The notes under the pieces: generated by a model
What the model was told of the DNA's origin: nothing
The model's database searches: none
What the model saw: only the letters and a program-made list of their open reading frames with translations
Translations under genes and position numbers: made by a program
Shown: positions 38,101-50,035 of the stretch, piece after piece
Layout of the letters: each line of letters opens with the position of its first letter
Position numbering within the stretch: position 1 is the stretch's first letter
Source of the DNA: Quillaja saponaria
Lineage: Eukaryota; Streptophyta; Magnoliopsida; Fabales; Quillajaceae
Direction of reading: 5' to 3'
DNA length: 64,000 nucleotides
Assembly (NCBI GenBank): GCA_029379385.1
Contig: CM055618.1
Location: forward strand, 12,224,134-12,288,133

Positions 38101-40975
38101 ACTGGAATTCTAGTTTGAATCCCTTCATTAGCTATATCTAAAAAAAATAGAATTTGATAAATCACAGGCTATATCTTTGTTAACAATCTCAAAAGGTTGT
38201 GCTTCCATGACAAATCTTTATGTGGATTGCATCTCCCCCTTTCTTCTGACAGTTTTTAAGGGGTACCATTCTTCAAGTGAGGAATTAATAGTACATCAAT
38301 TTTAATGTTCTTAGCAATAAAATGATATGCATCGTAATAAGATCTAACAAGAAAACACCAATTAATAGATGTGAAACACACATCCATACCTCAGAATAAA
38401 TGTCATAATACTAGAGTAACACATATCTTACCCTCTGTTTGGCCATAACTCCTTCAGAAAGCTGGTGTGAATATATCCAGGGTCACGCCACCCAACAGTC
38501 CTTGCTGGTGCACCTGTGTATAGAAGATGAACCATCTATCATGCTAGGAGTTATGAGTCAAATATAAATGAGGACATCAAGGAGACTCATCTAAAAAATT
38601 ACTAGAACAGATGATAATAGTCAAATACTTTGCTCTAGATAAAGAAATAAAATAAAAAAAAGAACTATGCTTTTCAGAAGCAGACCCTAACTAGTTTGGG
38701 ACTAAGGTTTAGTTGAGTTGAATTGGAACTATGCTCTTAAGAACTTAAGCAATGTGACAATTTTTGGTTAAAATAATAGCAAATTGATTTATCTATACTA
38801 TTAGCTAACTTGAGGATAAAATAAATAAATAAATAAAAAGAACTCTGCCATTCAGACCTTATGCAATGTGTCAATATATTGTTAAAAGAGTAGCAAATTG
38901 ATTCATCTATACTATTATAGAATCCAGAAAGGGGTCTGTGGTGTCCATCCCCTTTAAACGGCTAATACTATGTTTAAAAATGTCCAAAACAGACTAAACA
39001 TGCATTTTGATCAATCAATGTATTCTTTATAGGTAACTAGCAGTTGACATCTTTTCCATTTAAATATATATATTTTTATTTAGAAAAAAAAAAAGGAAGT
39101 AGTAGAAAGAAAAAGCCATTATGGTCCTTGTTTCTTTTTAGAAAAAAATAAATCTGCCATTATATTTTTTATCTGCCTTTGCTCCCTTTTTATCATCTTA
39201 TTCTTTTTCTTATATGCAATTCCCCTTTGGATAGGAAATGTTATATCAGCCCTTTACAAAGGCTGATACTATTATTTTGTGCCTGGTCTTGCATTATCAA
39301 GCTAAGAATCATTTGCCATCCTGTGGTCACTTCAGAATATTCTCAGATATACCCAATACTAAAAGCAAAATTCAGAGGCAGAGATACACACCACACATGC
39401 TGTTACGATCAAAAGTCAGTGTTCCGGCAGGAGATCTCACACGGACTCCCCCTTTTGGACCCCATTCAACAAAAGGCTCTGCTTGATTGATCCCATATCC
39501 ACTTGTCCATGTTACAGTCATCTGAGAACAAAATAAGAGATGCAAACTATCTCCTTGAGAATCCTAGTATGTAAAAAAACACATGGATGTATAGTTTTCT
39601 GAAAGATAGAATTTCAGAAGAAAGGAATAGAGGCAGAATTATATAAACATGTACCACATTGATATTCTGAGAGAACAACTATAACTAGAAAAGAAACCAA
39701 TACAAGTTTGAAAATAACATTAATGTAGAGCTTTAACTTACTTCATTCCATAATTTTCCTTGTGCTAATCGTGGGTACACTGGAGCATTTGGATTAAAGA
39801 AAGTTACTCTATTTGACACTGCAACTAGCTTTGGCTGTTTAACATGTAAAAGATTTTAAGAAAACAAAAAGAAAAGAGAATTAGTCTAGTATGAAATGAG
39901 AAATACCAAAGTCTCAATATACATTTACTACAAGAAATTAAAGAAAAGTCAAATCATAGATGAAAGGTGTAGGAGAATTAAGTCTCCAAAAGGTTAAGCT
40001 GTAAAGGAATGGGTCCAATATATCAAGCTAGGTGCTCTAACAAAAGCAATCTGGTACAAAAGCACTATTAACTAACGCTGGATTAGATGAAGATTAGAAA
40101 TAACATAGCCATACATAATTCAAGCCGCCAGTGAATAGAACAAAAGAGAAGTCTGATCTCTGGTTAATCAACTGAAGCTTAAGAACCCCTTTCCCTGTAT
40201 GTTTATACTCGTGATTGGAGTAATTTGCAAACTGATACTGCAAAGAGAAGAAGTTTTTTGTTCAATCTATTTTTCTTCCATATTTATAAAGAAAATGGGC
40301 CCCCCTAGCAAAAGATGTTACAAGTGAACCTTGATAGGTGCAGAACACAAGAATGGAGGAGTCATCAACCTGTCTTCAGCAGGGCAGATAGAAGCGCTGG
40401 AAAATTGTGAAAGATTTAAATGCAACCATTTAATTCAAGTAAACATTCCAAGTTATAATTAAAGCAGGATATGGTTTTGGAATGCAGTAACAAAAATGTA
40501 CCTGAAATTGGCAGGAGAAAATACCCCAATCCAATCATCATTTGATGGTTTCGGATTTCGGAATTCTAATGTCACCCATTCTGTATTTTGCCCCTAAAAT
40601 AGTATAAGTAATCCTGCATCAGCTTCAAAACACACTAGAGTCTTCTAAGTTCTAACTAAATAAGTTTGCATCTTAGCCTAAGCTGTCAAGGGCCCTCGAA
40701 TTTGACAGCATAGAGGCTTGAATGAATAAGTACAATGACTTCCGGACTTTCAATCTTCAAACAGAAGATGCAAGAGCACAACTAAAGCTTACCTCCGATC
40801 CAAGAACCACGGGAGAGGCTTTAACATAAGCATGTTCATCAAGAGCAAAAATTGTCTTATGTATAGCAACTTTGGAGAGGGGCTGATGCGAATCTGACAT
40901 TGCCTCCTGAAAAGTTGCCAGAACCGGAAGAAGAAATGCAAAACAGAGCATTTTTGACCTTCTTATCCAACCCAT
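35129..40975 (-). CDS. Purple acid phosphatase, long plant type (PAP1/24/27-like)
   Basis: Probably secreted metallophosphoesterase; substrate (nucleotide pyrophosphate, phytate or other) cannot be told. Exons in transcript order: 40975-40793, 40593-40502, 40396-40330, 40237-40115, 39834-39742, 39521-39392, 38513-38432, 37304-37172, 36886-36681, 36592-36467, 35852-35543, 35434-35129; 616 residues, all phases consistent. The N-terminus is a signal peptide (MGWIRRSKMLCFAFLLPVLA). A fibronectin-III-like segment follows (MTVTWTSGYGINQAEPFVEW). All five metal-ligand blocks are present: GDMGK (about 297), GDLCYANGY (338), GNHERDWP (371), AHRVLGYSS (460) and GHVHNYERTCP (502). The ATG at 40975 lies just inside an acceptor (tgcattcag), so a leader exon upstream, ending near 41138, is likely. 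Members of this branch are often database-labelled inactive, but nothing is missing here. Confidence 0.95.
38662..38738 (+). mobile_element. 5'-truncated RTE LINE stub with target-site duplication
   Basis: In intron 6 of the PAP gene, about 50 bp matching the plant RTE 3' end (gaccctaactagtttgggac, then a ttgagttgaattg tail) is bracketed by near-identical copies of gaactatgct-t-tt (38662-38674 and 38726-38738). This is what a short 5'-truncated LINE insertion looks like. Confidence 0.65.
38726..38920. repeat. 114-bp-period imperfect tandem duplication
   Basis: Units at about 38726-38803 and 38840-38918 share gaact(a/c)tgc, caatgtg(a/t)caat and agcaaattgattyatctata in the same order, with an ATAA microsatellite between them. 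Non-coding, in intron 6 of the PAP gene. Confidence 0.6.
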
Positions 40976-42445
40976 TAACTGAATGCAAAAAACAATACAA
41001 TCAGAAACTCCCAGTAACAAGAATGCAAACTTAGTAAAGTTCCAACTCCATAAAGCAACTGAACTACGACCCACCATGTAAATTTCAGAAATACCCTTCA
41101 AGTTTTGGACTTTCTTTTCCTACAATCACTTAACCTGGAGGCAAAATATCAACTGGGTATCAGAAAAAACAAAAACTAAGCGACTATTTAACCACACTCA
41201 AAAGAAAATAGAAATTACAGAAAAGAAGAAAACAGTGGCTATGCAAGGAAAAAAAAAACTGTTTTTGCACAAACCAAGTTCAACTTCATTTGCTCTTGCA
41301 TTGTTTCAGCTCAGGCATGTCCTCTTGCTTAATGCCATCAGCTGCTTTTGCTTTCCTTTCCTTTTCCTTCTCAAGAAGAATACCACTTCAGTCGTATCTG
41401 ATGCACAATCAATCAGTTGCTTGCTTCTTGTCAATCTGGATTCCTTATGAATCATGGCAAAAGTACACGCAGGGCCGCAATAAATACTGAGAGGAACTTC
41501 GAATATTTGAGAGGAAGATTCCAAGATATCCCCGACTTCAATGGGAATCCGAAAATTTCTTATCCTGACCGTCATATGATATGATCCCCAAGTCAACGAA
41601 CAACCTTTGGCACATGATACAAGAAGCGGGAACATGGGTTTATCCTTACTATTATTTTCTCAAATTTCCATTTTCCTTTCTCATTTGCCAAACAATAGAG
41701 AAATAGAAAAAGAAATACAAATACACCTCGCAAGCCGCACCATGAAAAAAATACATCATAAATAAATTATTATTTAATTCACAGTCAACAAATAAAATTA
41801 TAATAAATTTATTTACTTAACTAAAATTAATAATTCATGTTAATAACATATACTATTCTTTTATTGACTAATAATATAAAAATTAAATAATCAAAATAAT
41901 AGCAAATAACACAAATAACTTGACAAAGTCATAACAATATTAAAAGAAGAAAAGTAATAAAAACTCTATAATAACTATGATTTTATTTATTTTTATGGGA
42001 ATTATGGGAGAGTGCACTGAAGATTTTTACTCGGACTTCTACAAAAAATGAATGGCCCCACATGTTTTTTTTTTTTTGGTGAAAAGTCGTGCACAAAAAA
42101 AAATAAAATCATTTGTGCACTTAAAGAAAACTATTTTTATTGCCATAAATAAAACTATATTTCATCACTATAATCCCATAGAAGTACAAATAACATGTTA
42201 AATACTTTTTATTTATTTAGTTGTAGATATGTCTATTAGACTAACTTACGTGCATCTCTATTATATAAATTAATAAAATTATACCTATCTTACAATTTAT
42301 ATTTTAATTCTAACAATTTAAAAATCGCACATTTTTTTTTAGATAGACAAAAATCGCACATATAACCTATGAAATGAAATTTTAAACCTACCACTGATTT
42401 AGAATGAATATTAAGAAAATTTTGAAAATTTGAAATTTCTCATTG

Positions 42446-42688
42446 TCTTTTTAGTAAAATCATTGATAGATTATATTTTATCTTCAATTTTAAAGAAAGA
42501 TATATGCTATGTCCCAATATTACTATAATTCTACCCCCAATAGAAATAGCAATTAGAACTATGCAATATTCTTTTTAGTAAATCATTGATAGATTAGAAA
42601 TTATCTTCACTTTTATAGAAAGATATATGCTATACCCCAATACTACTATAATTCTACCCCCAATAGAAATAGCAATTAGAACTATGCA
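42446..42688. repeat. 124-bp tandem duplication, two copies
   Basis: Unit 1 starts at 42446 and unit 2 at 42570, both with tctttttagta. They share attctacccccaatagaaat and agcaattagaactatgca. Differences are few scattered substitutions and small indels, so this is a fairly recent local duplication in non-coding DNA. Confidence 0.85.
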
Positions 42689-43808
42689 CTATTAATATCT
42701 AAGTTAAATTATATTTTTCATCCCTATAAACTATATTAAAATTTATTTTAAATCTTTATAATTAAAAAAATAAAATTAATAGCTTATAATTTCAAAATCA
42801 AATCAATACAGTTTATGTCAATTTTAGTCGTCTAAAATTCTAAATAGAATTGAATTCTAATTGAATCAATGATTTACCACAAACAATAAGAGAGATAACT
42901 ACTTTCTAATTATTATTTTTGATAAGTCATTGACCAGTAAGAATTTACCTCTAATTTGAGTAATTCTATCTAAGCAAATGTTAAATTCTTTGTGAATGTG
43001 GAATGAAAAATGTATTATATATGTAAGTTTTTTCAAGTCATGCATGTTTCATCAATTTTGTAAAGAAAAGAATCATGAGAAAATATAAAATTTGATCTTA
43101 CTATACCTATATAGGATAAATACTATATCCCTATTAATGAAATCAGAATCTGATACTCATTGATTGCATTTTTAATAAGTTAGATTTTCATCTTTTTTAT
43201 AGTAGCTTTGCAAATGCTTTTGTTTTTTGTTGAATTTTTTTAGTAATTTTATTTTTATTTTTTATAGCTATTATTTATATCAATCATAGGTCACATTATA
43301 ACGAAATTCTCCCAATTCAACTATTAATAACCAAAAGCATTATAAATTCAAAAATTTACACAAAAGGTAAGACAAACAACTCATAAATATTGAGAAAATT
43401 AATCACATATATGTCGATTGTGAGATTTAACCTCGAACCTCTATAGTCTATCAACTAGATGAATTAAGGCCTCGACTACATTTTTTTAGTATATTAAAAT
43501 AAAAAATATAAAAAAATTACTTTTAGTAGTGTGTATAGTAAAATATGAAAGAATTTTTGTACCAATTTATTTTTGAAGAATTTGCAATCATAGTTTCTTT
43601 TGCTTATACAACACAATGTAATTAAATAAAAAAAATTATGTAGCTTGGCCAACAAAAATAAAAAATTTATGGAAAAAATTCCTATAGAATTTTGCTTGAG
43701 CTTCATAACATTTGTAATTATTTATCGCTTTTATATTTATCTCACACATAAAATTCATTTTAAAAGTGACCTATTGTATATGGATAAATATTTCTTTTGA
43801 AGATTATA

Positions 43809-44190
43809 GCTTGGTTTGGTAATGTTGTAACATTTTTAGAAGTATCATGCTCTTTTGACACTCTTAGAGTCACTTTTAAAAAGTTACAGCAGTAGTATTT
43901 GGTAAAATAATATAAAAATTGCTTTCAATAAGTAAAAATCACAAAATTATGATTAGTTTGGTAATTTGTATATTTTTTTATTAAAAGATAATGTTATATT
44001 AGTTTCTTAAATTTTTGAAAGTAGAAGCCAGTTTTTAAAAACACTTTTGCTTTTAAAAACACATCTTAAAGTGTTTTTAAAAACACTTCTTAAAATATTT
44101 TTACAAACACTCGTGACTTTTAAAAACTCGGAGCAGAAGCGCCCCAAATTTTTTTACCAAACATAAAAAAATTAACTTATGCTCTTCGTA
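43809..44190. mobile_element. MITE-like element, copy B (right end degraded)
   Basis: Starts with gcttggtttggtaatg like copy A, and shares gtaaaataatataaaa, ttaataagtaaaa-like and accaaacataaaaaaattaa-like blocks in order. Homology stops after cttatgctcttcg and the right inverted end is missing. It contains a palindrome aagtgtttttaaaaacactt at 44069-44088. Confidence 0.6.
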
Positions 44191-45149
44191 GATTAAATAA
44201 AAATTGCAAAACAAACAAATTCAAAATACTCTCAAAGCATGTAATGATCAAACTTATTTTTAGATATTGCTAAAACAATTAAAAATTATTAGGGAGTCAA
44301 ATCCCAAAATTGCCACTGTAACGTAAGGCTCTCTCATATTTTTCAATGTCGGATTTGACACAAAAACTCTCCTCTATCACAATTAATTGTGACTTAGAGA
44401 TCACAAAAAAATTTCAAATAATTTTTTCTCAAACATTAATTTTGATGTGATATTTTTCCACTTTGATTTGGTGCCATTTTTACTCAAAATTTATAATAAT
44501 TAGTTTAGCAAATATCTTATTGTTACACCAAGGTTCACATGCAGATATTGCATCCATCATTTGTTTATTTAGGTTTCGCTTCAATAAAATATTGAGTTAT
44601 TACGTGATCTATTATCAGTATGTAAATTTATACACTATAGTAAATATAATTGTAACACATTAGTCCACTTAATTAAAATTAAAAATATATGGTTAGTGTT
44701 AGTGCCTTCGAACACGTACTATTTTCTTATTTATAAACAGCAAAAAAAATTAGATAGAGTGTGTGTGTGAAATATTAATTCTAAGCGATGTGAAAAATGA
44801 GAGAATGTTACTTCTGGGTAGGAAACAAAAATCTTAATTGAAGTCCATACAACAATGCCACTGCTTCCAATGAGAACATTGAGAAAATGTAAAAGAGTTT
44901 TTGAAGCGTCCTATCTGCTCTTGATGAACATTAACATCCAAGACACCAAAAACCCTGATCCAAACCAGTGAAAATGAACTGAATTAATTCATGCAATTGT
45001 CTTGCCCAAATTACAAACTTCAAAAAGTTAAAATATCTCCCATTTTGAACAAAAGCAGAACACTTCCCAGAAAGTATTAAGCAAAGGAGACTTTAGGTGG
45101 AAAAAAGAAAGGGCAACATAAGTAGAGGAAGACAACAAGTAATGACAAT

Positions 45150-46151
45150 CTATGTACCTCCAATATTCATCTTGGTTTGAATTTTATGCCCCATTGTCCC
45201 ACTCCAAGCATAACCTAATCATGTCAGAATCAAATAGAAAAATCAGATATTCTTTTAAGAGAAAAAACTTTAGCTCTGGACTCTAGGAGGACCAATTTCA
45301 GCTGTAAACTAACCTCTTCCAACACAATTGTTGGTGGAGTTAATCCCATTTCTGCAAACACAAGCAAAGGACTCATCCAAACTAGAAAAGCCACATAATC
45401 CTCCACTATCTTCACAATCCTTACAACCATCAGTGTAATATGAATTATTGTACTGCAATGAAATTCCAAATTTCCATTTCATTGGGTTCCATTCATCTCC
45501 AAACTCATATATTGATGTAAATGAGGAGCATTGCAGCTTTGGAAGATATAAACTATAACCCGATCCTAATCCATCTGGTGAATCATAGACACAACATGTG
45601 GAAATTGATGCATTATGTTTCAACCCAATGCCCGTCACTCCTTTGCAAGAATTCAAACCTTTACAAACACTGTAACCCGACCCGGTATCACATAAATCTT
45701 CATTTGAATCGAACACAGGGGATGCCTTGGAGCATCCGAGAAGAACGAAGATGTTGTCCTTTGTTAAAATGAAGGGACTGGCTTTATCCAAGCTAAAGCT
45801 ACCAGAATTTTGCAGTGAAGAGCAGTTTGACATAAAGGGGGCTGTGACAATTATAGTGCTGCTTGGATAGTCAATTGAGGAAACACTGTATACACCTGTC
45901 CCCGTTGAGAATTGAAGAGTACCAGAGCTGCATTTTATATATTTAGCAAAGGAAGGGTGACCACAACCAAATCCAGTGCCAAAGGGGAACCTTACAGGGA
46001 TAGTACCACATATGTTTTGACATGTACTAACTGGTATTATAGGGAGAGCAGCAAAGACACTGTTAAGTAAGGAGAGCAAGAGAAGAATGCAGCTGGGAAG
46101 ACAGGCCCAAGGGGAGAGTGACATCGGTGGAGGTTTGGGAAATTTGGACAT
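45150..46151 (-). CDS. WAK-like galacturonan-binding protein without kinase
   Basis: Secreted or wall-facing protein resembling the extracellular half of wall-associated/LRK10L receptor kinases. Exons: 46151-45314 and 45214-45150; 300 residues. Signal peptide within residues 1-35 (LPSCILLLLSLLNSVFA). The GUB_WAK-type domain follows (CQNICGTIPVRFPFGTGFGC, then GHPSFAKYIKC). The second Cys-rich WAK-associated domain runs to CKDCEDSGGLCGF and FACVCRNGINSTNNC. After the second domain, where receptor kinases have a membrane helix and kinase, this frame ends in YAWSGTMGHKIQTK and a stop; no kinase follows down to 44.9 kb. Exon 2 is a best guess; an alternative donor near its end (GGAG|GTACAT) could extend the protein. 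An in-frame ATG at residue 10 is an alternative start. Confidence 0.85.
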
Positions 46152-47473
46152 CTATAACAAGAATATCAAAGCAAAGGAATATAAAGGGGGAGGGTGGTTT
46201 CACACTTTCACTGAGGCACTTTTCTCTTTACCTAGAGATTCCTTTTGATCGCTTGAATGAATGTTTGAAAAGGAGAGGGGGGGAAATGTTCTTTTCGGTG
46301 GAGGTGATTATTTTCAAAGTTCTCCACCTTTTTCTTCCGGAAAAGCAGAGACCATCTATTGCTTTTAAATTTAATATAACTAGAAAAGTGAAGAATATTG
46401 TTCATGAACTCATGTCTGCACTTGAGGTTAAAACCACAGAAAAATTTCTATACAAAAGAAGAAAGAAAGAAAGCATACATGCATGTGACCTACATTACAA
46501 ATGCCAACATCCATAGACAGTATCCCCCCCAGCTGACTTGATTCTCATCTTAATGCACACTTCTTAAAATCATGGTGTGGGACAGAGAATCGTAGAGATT
46601 TACTCCGAATTCTATATGGGGGATTCACCGGGGATTAAATTGAAGAAAGAAAGTAAGAAGAAAAAAAATCCAAATATGATTTGCAAAGTCATTGATAAAT
46701 TATTGAATAAAGTGCATTTCTTGTGATTATATAATGACTATCTGCTAAACTTATTGGATTGGCTTTTCTATCAATCCTACTACGAAGTCCAATAGATGCA
46801 GAGATTCCAACTGAATAGGCAACAACTCCATCCTTCAAGAAATAAGTTAATTTCTCAGATGATACCCTCTATTTCAGCAATTTGAACCAGTCTGTAGACG
46901 GAGCTTGTTAAAACACTTCCTTAAAGAATTGTTGCAGTTGTGTCCGGAATGGGCCAGCCACTGAGCTGCAAAACCACATACTTGAGTAAACCTAAATAAT
47001 CACTTCCGTTAAGCATCCCGAAAGTGATAGTAATAGCTTTCATTTTCTAAGAAAACCTTGGTCCTTTCACATAAAAGTGCCGAGAAAACACTGACTGAGC
47101 CCTCAACAGAACATGCTTATATTATGTGCTTGTGAAGCCTAAAAGTTAAAAGCACTGAAATCAGCACGACAACTGAAACCCCTCTTACAATTCATGTATT
47201 TCAACTGTCGAATCATCAGGCTCCGCTCTAGGCGATGGATGACTATCACTTAGTATTTTCTGTACACAGAATCCACCGGTAACAAATGGTTGTTGATCTA
47301 AGTAAAATAGAAATGGAAGTGACCAGATATTAATGCATTCCTTCAAACCCAACCCTTGTGCCAAATTTCAAGTCTTTCCTCAACCACCATATTTGGTCAT
47401 TGATAAGTAGCCAGATGTGAACACATGGCTCAGTGATTAACATAAGGATTAGGCAGTGTGTGAACTTTGAAGT
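46152..47473. other. Spacer between WAK-like and PPR genes
   Basis: Promoter of the WAK-like gene on one side and probable 3' UTR of the PPR gene on the other. The open frame at 46118-46516 overlaps the WAK-like start in antisense and shows no domain. Nothing else seen. Confidence 0.6.
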
Positions 47474-49438
47474 TTATGCATTCAGACCAGCCCAATTCTT
47501 GAAAGCAATAAGTGCTTCCATTTTTCTGAAATTTCTTTTTCTCAACTTTGCCACTTTGAGCTTCTTGTGGTTCTCCATGAATGCTTGCTTGTATCTCCAC
47601 TTATCTACAAATACTTTCATCTCATTAGATTTCTCCACAACTTGCATAACTGCATCAAAGAAACCTCCCTTCACCATAGCATAGAGGAATGCATCAACCA
47701 GGCTGTGGTCAAATTTAATACCGTTCTGTCCATCAGTTGATACCTTCCATTTGACCTCATTCCATAGCATCAAAACACTGAAATATTTCTCTGCCAACAC
47801 ATATCCATTAATTAAGGACAAGTATGTCTGACTGTTGGGATGAAATTGCAGGAATGACATCCTTCTGAAAGTCCTCCTTGCATCTTCTAGTCTCCCAGCT
47901 TTGCAAAAAGCATGAATGATAGAATTCCAGTCATGAGTACCTACATCAATTCGAGGATCTCCAACAACCTCATCTAAGAAAGCTGCCATCAACTCAGGTC
48001 GATGATTTTCCATTAAACCTGTCATTATAGTTAGGTAACTCCCCTTCAAGTCAGGTACCCTTGCCTCTCTCATGTCCCTGAACAAGGAAAAGGCAGACTG
48101 AAAATCTTGGCTGGACATAGATGTTTCTATCAGAGCATCATAGATTCCCGCATCCAATTGAAGGCCAGAACTACTAATCTCCATGACCAATTGAGTAGCT
48201 TCAGCAGTTCGATGCTCTTTGGAGTAAGCATTCAAGATAGGCACATATACCCCAAGCCCCACAGAGCCTCCCACAGCATCCATTTCATCAAGAATGCTGT
48301 GTGCCTTTTCTGATAATCCAATATTAACACAAGCAGTAATAACACCAAAACCTACAGATTTTTCAACCACGGTTGTAGACAGCTCTATCTTTTGGGCTTC
48401 AATAATTAAATTTGCCAATCCCTTGATATTGCCTTTCTCAAGAAAGCCATTAACTATTTCAGAGTAAGTTTCTTGACCAAAACTCCTATCTTCTTCATCT
48501 CCTTCTTTCAGACTTTGCAGAATGGCAACCGTAACAGATTCTAGATTGCCTGACTTAACATAACCACTAATCAAATTACTATAGAACATCTTTTTGTTTA
48601 AGAAACCAAACCCACTCAGCAAATCTTCCAGCTCATTTATCTTCTCTTTAAGCCCTTTCAGAGCAAACAAATAAGCAAGAAGTCCAAAACTCAACTCATC
48701 TGGCCTGACATCCAAAATTGCCATTGTCTCAATGACATTTTCAGCATTGCTCACCGATTCAAGGTCACAACAACAACCTTCCAGCGCTGCATTACAAGCT
48801 GCCAGGTCAGGTTTCATATATTCCAATTTTTCATCCAAAGCAATCTTGCAATTCTCCTCAAAAATGCGCAAAAAAGCAATTAAGTTACCATTTTTCCTAC
48901 TAATTTCAACAAGCACATTGCCCCATACACTGAACGGAATGAAAAACCTGTTCTTGAACATACACCTAATAAGAGCAAAAGCAGGGGCAGCAGTGTTGGC
49001 ACGTTTCATAGAATTCAACACTGTTTCAACTGTCTCAAAATCTAACAACTGTGGATTCTTCTCTATAAGATAAACTACTGAAGCAAAAGCCCTCTTGAGA
49101 TTGTGAACATCCTTGTGAGAGGACAAATGGGTAATAAGTGAATTGGTGAGAGACTTACTTGGGAACGCTAAGTTACTTGTCAGAGTCTTGAAGGACTTCC
49201 ATGACTCATCAGTGTCGCTTGTAAGAAGAGACTTCTGAAGGCTGGTTTGTAGGTTGGTTATATGGTCTGGAGTTAGGGTTTTTGGTGGTGGGGTTGGAAG
49301 TTGATGGGCTTGTGGTGAAGATGATGGATTTCTCTTCAGGGAAAAAATAGAGGGTTGGAGGAAGGAATAGAGGTTTGGTATTTCAGGTATGGAGGAGAAA
49401 GGTCTACGTTGAAGAAAGCTTAGAACTTTTCTCGCCAT
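47474..49438 (-). CDS. Pentatricopeptide repeat protein, single exon (At1g69290-like)
   Basis: 654-residue intronless PPR protein; the family binds organelle RNA for processing, stability or translation. The N-terminus (MARKVLSFLQRRPFSSIPEI) is Arg/Ser-rich and acid-free, as in a mitochondrial presequence. P-type PPR units are visible, for instance around MFYSNLISGYVKSGNLES, TYSEIVNGFLEKGNIKG, GVYVPILNAYSKEHRTAEA, DWNSIIHAFCKAGRLEDARR and TYLSLINGYVLAEKYF; no E or DYW domain, and the end is basic. I recall Arabidopsis At1g69290 as the closest relative by length and start, a moderate-confidence match. Start codon lies 116 nt from the divergent tRNA-Asn gene. Confidence 0.93.
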   Translation of the reverse strand: MARKVLSFLQRRPFSSIPEIPNLYSFLQPSIFSLKRNPSSSPQAHQLPTPPPKTLTPDHITNLQTSLQKSLLTSDTDESWKSFKTLTSNLAFPSKSLTNSLITHLSSHKDVHNLKRAFASVVYLIEKNPQLLDFETVETVLNSMKRANTAAPAFALIRCMFKNRFFIPFSVWGNVLVEISRKNGNLIAFLRIFEENCKIALDEKLEYMKPDLAACNAALEGCCCDLESVSNAENVIETMAILDVRPDELSFGLLAYLFALKGLKEKINELEDLLSGFGFLNKKMFYSNLISGYVKSGNLESVTVAILQSLKEGDEEDRSFGQETYSEIVNGFLEKGNIKGLANLIIEAQKIELSTTVVEKSVGFGVITACVNIGLSEKAHSILDEMDAVGGSVGLGVYVPILNAYSKEHRTAEATQLVMEISSSGLQLDAGIYDALIETSMSSQDFQSAFSLFRDMREARVPDLKGSYLTIMTGLMENHRPELMAAFLDEVVGDPRIDVGTHDWNSIIHAFCKAGRLEDARRTFRRMSFLQFHPNSQTYLSLINGYVLAEKYFSVLMLWNEVKWKVSTDGQNGIKFDHSLVDAFLYAMVKGGFFDAVMQVVEKSNEMKVFVDKWRYKQAFMENHKKLKVAKLRKRNFRKMEALIAFKNWAGLNA

Positions 49439-49554
49439 TGTGGGATCAAGGGTCCTCCTTCCCCTCCCTGCATCAGAGGTAGAATAATTCTTTTGCGTAG
49501 TTGTTCACTAATTTACCATATATTATACTATATGAAACAAATAATAAATCAAAA

Positions 49555-49571
49555 GCTGGAATAGCTCAGTT

Positions 49572-49604
<33 letters not shown>

Positions 49605-49628
49605 GAGGTTCAAGCCCTCCTTCTAGCG
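49555..49628 (+). tRNA. tRNA-Asn (anticodon GUU)
   Basis: Full 74-nt cloverleaf. Acceptor GCTGGAA pairs with TTCTAGC (one G-T), followed by discriminator G. The anticodon stem GTGG/CCAC encloses loop CTGTTAA with GTT at 49589-49591. The T arm GGAGG-TTCAAGC-CCTCC is perfect. D loop contains AGTTGGTTA. Sequence type is nuclear/cytosolic; no intron. It sits between the divergent PPR and RUS3 genes. Confidence 0.97.
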
Positions 49629-49680
49629 ATAGTATGTGAAAATTTTTGTTTTGAATTTTTTACAACTTCGGTTCTAAAAA

Positions 49681-49920
49681 CTTTTTTTGGGCCCTAGTGT
49701 ACATGATTTTTTTTGAAACTTTTTTTTTTTTTTTTTAATTTTGAGGAATAGTAATGCAATTTTCAACTTTTTACTGTTTTTTTTTTGGGTCCTAGTGTAA
49801 TTCATGATTTTTTAAAAACTTTTTTTGGGTCCTAGTGTAATTTCATGAATTATTTTTTCTTTTCCTGAAAACTCATTTCATGAAACTTTGAGGTATGGTA
49901 ATGCAATTTTCTCTAATCTT
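49681..49920. repeat. Degenerate short repeats downstream of tRNA-Asn
   Basis: Three copies of gg(g/t)cctagtgta follow T-rich tracts near 49689, 49787 and 49827, the last two 40 bp apart. Copies of gagg(a/t)at(a/g)gtaatgcaatt occur near 49743 and 49891. Likely local slippage duplications in the RUS3 promoter region. Confidence 0.6.
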
Positions 49921-50035
49921 TAAGGTGGCATGGGGAAAGTCAAAACTGAGTCTCTGAGCTGCTGGGAACTGAACTGAGTCTCCAATTGACATTCAACTAG
50001 ACCTGCTCTCTGCGATTCCGTCAGGTTAGCTCGGA

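Larger units (their letters stand above)
41140..44900. other. AT-rich spacer between PAP and WAK-like genes
   Basis: The first 500 bp are the probable PAP promoter and leader. The remainder is AT-rich with a 124-bp tandem duplication and a MITE relic, listed separately. No gene or structural RNA supported; the 41306-41635 open frame has no recognisable content. Confidence 0.6.

Noticed and set aside
41306..41635. 109-codon frame upstream of the PAP gene
   Set aside because: Not joined in frame to the PAP signal peptide and without recognisable content; likely leader or promoter DNA.
46118..46516. 132-codon plus-strand frame at the WAK-like gene's 5' end
   Set aside because: Partly antisense to the signal peptide exon and otherwise without motifs.
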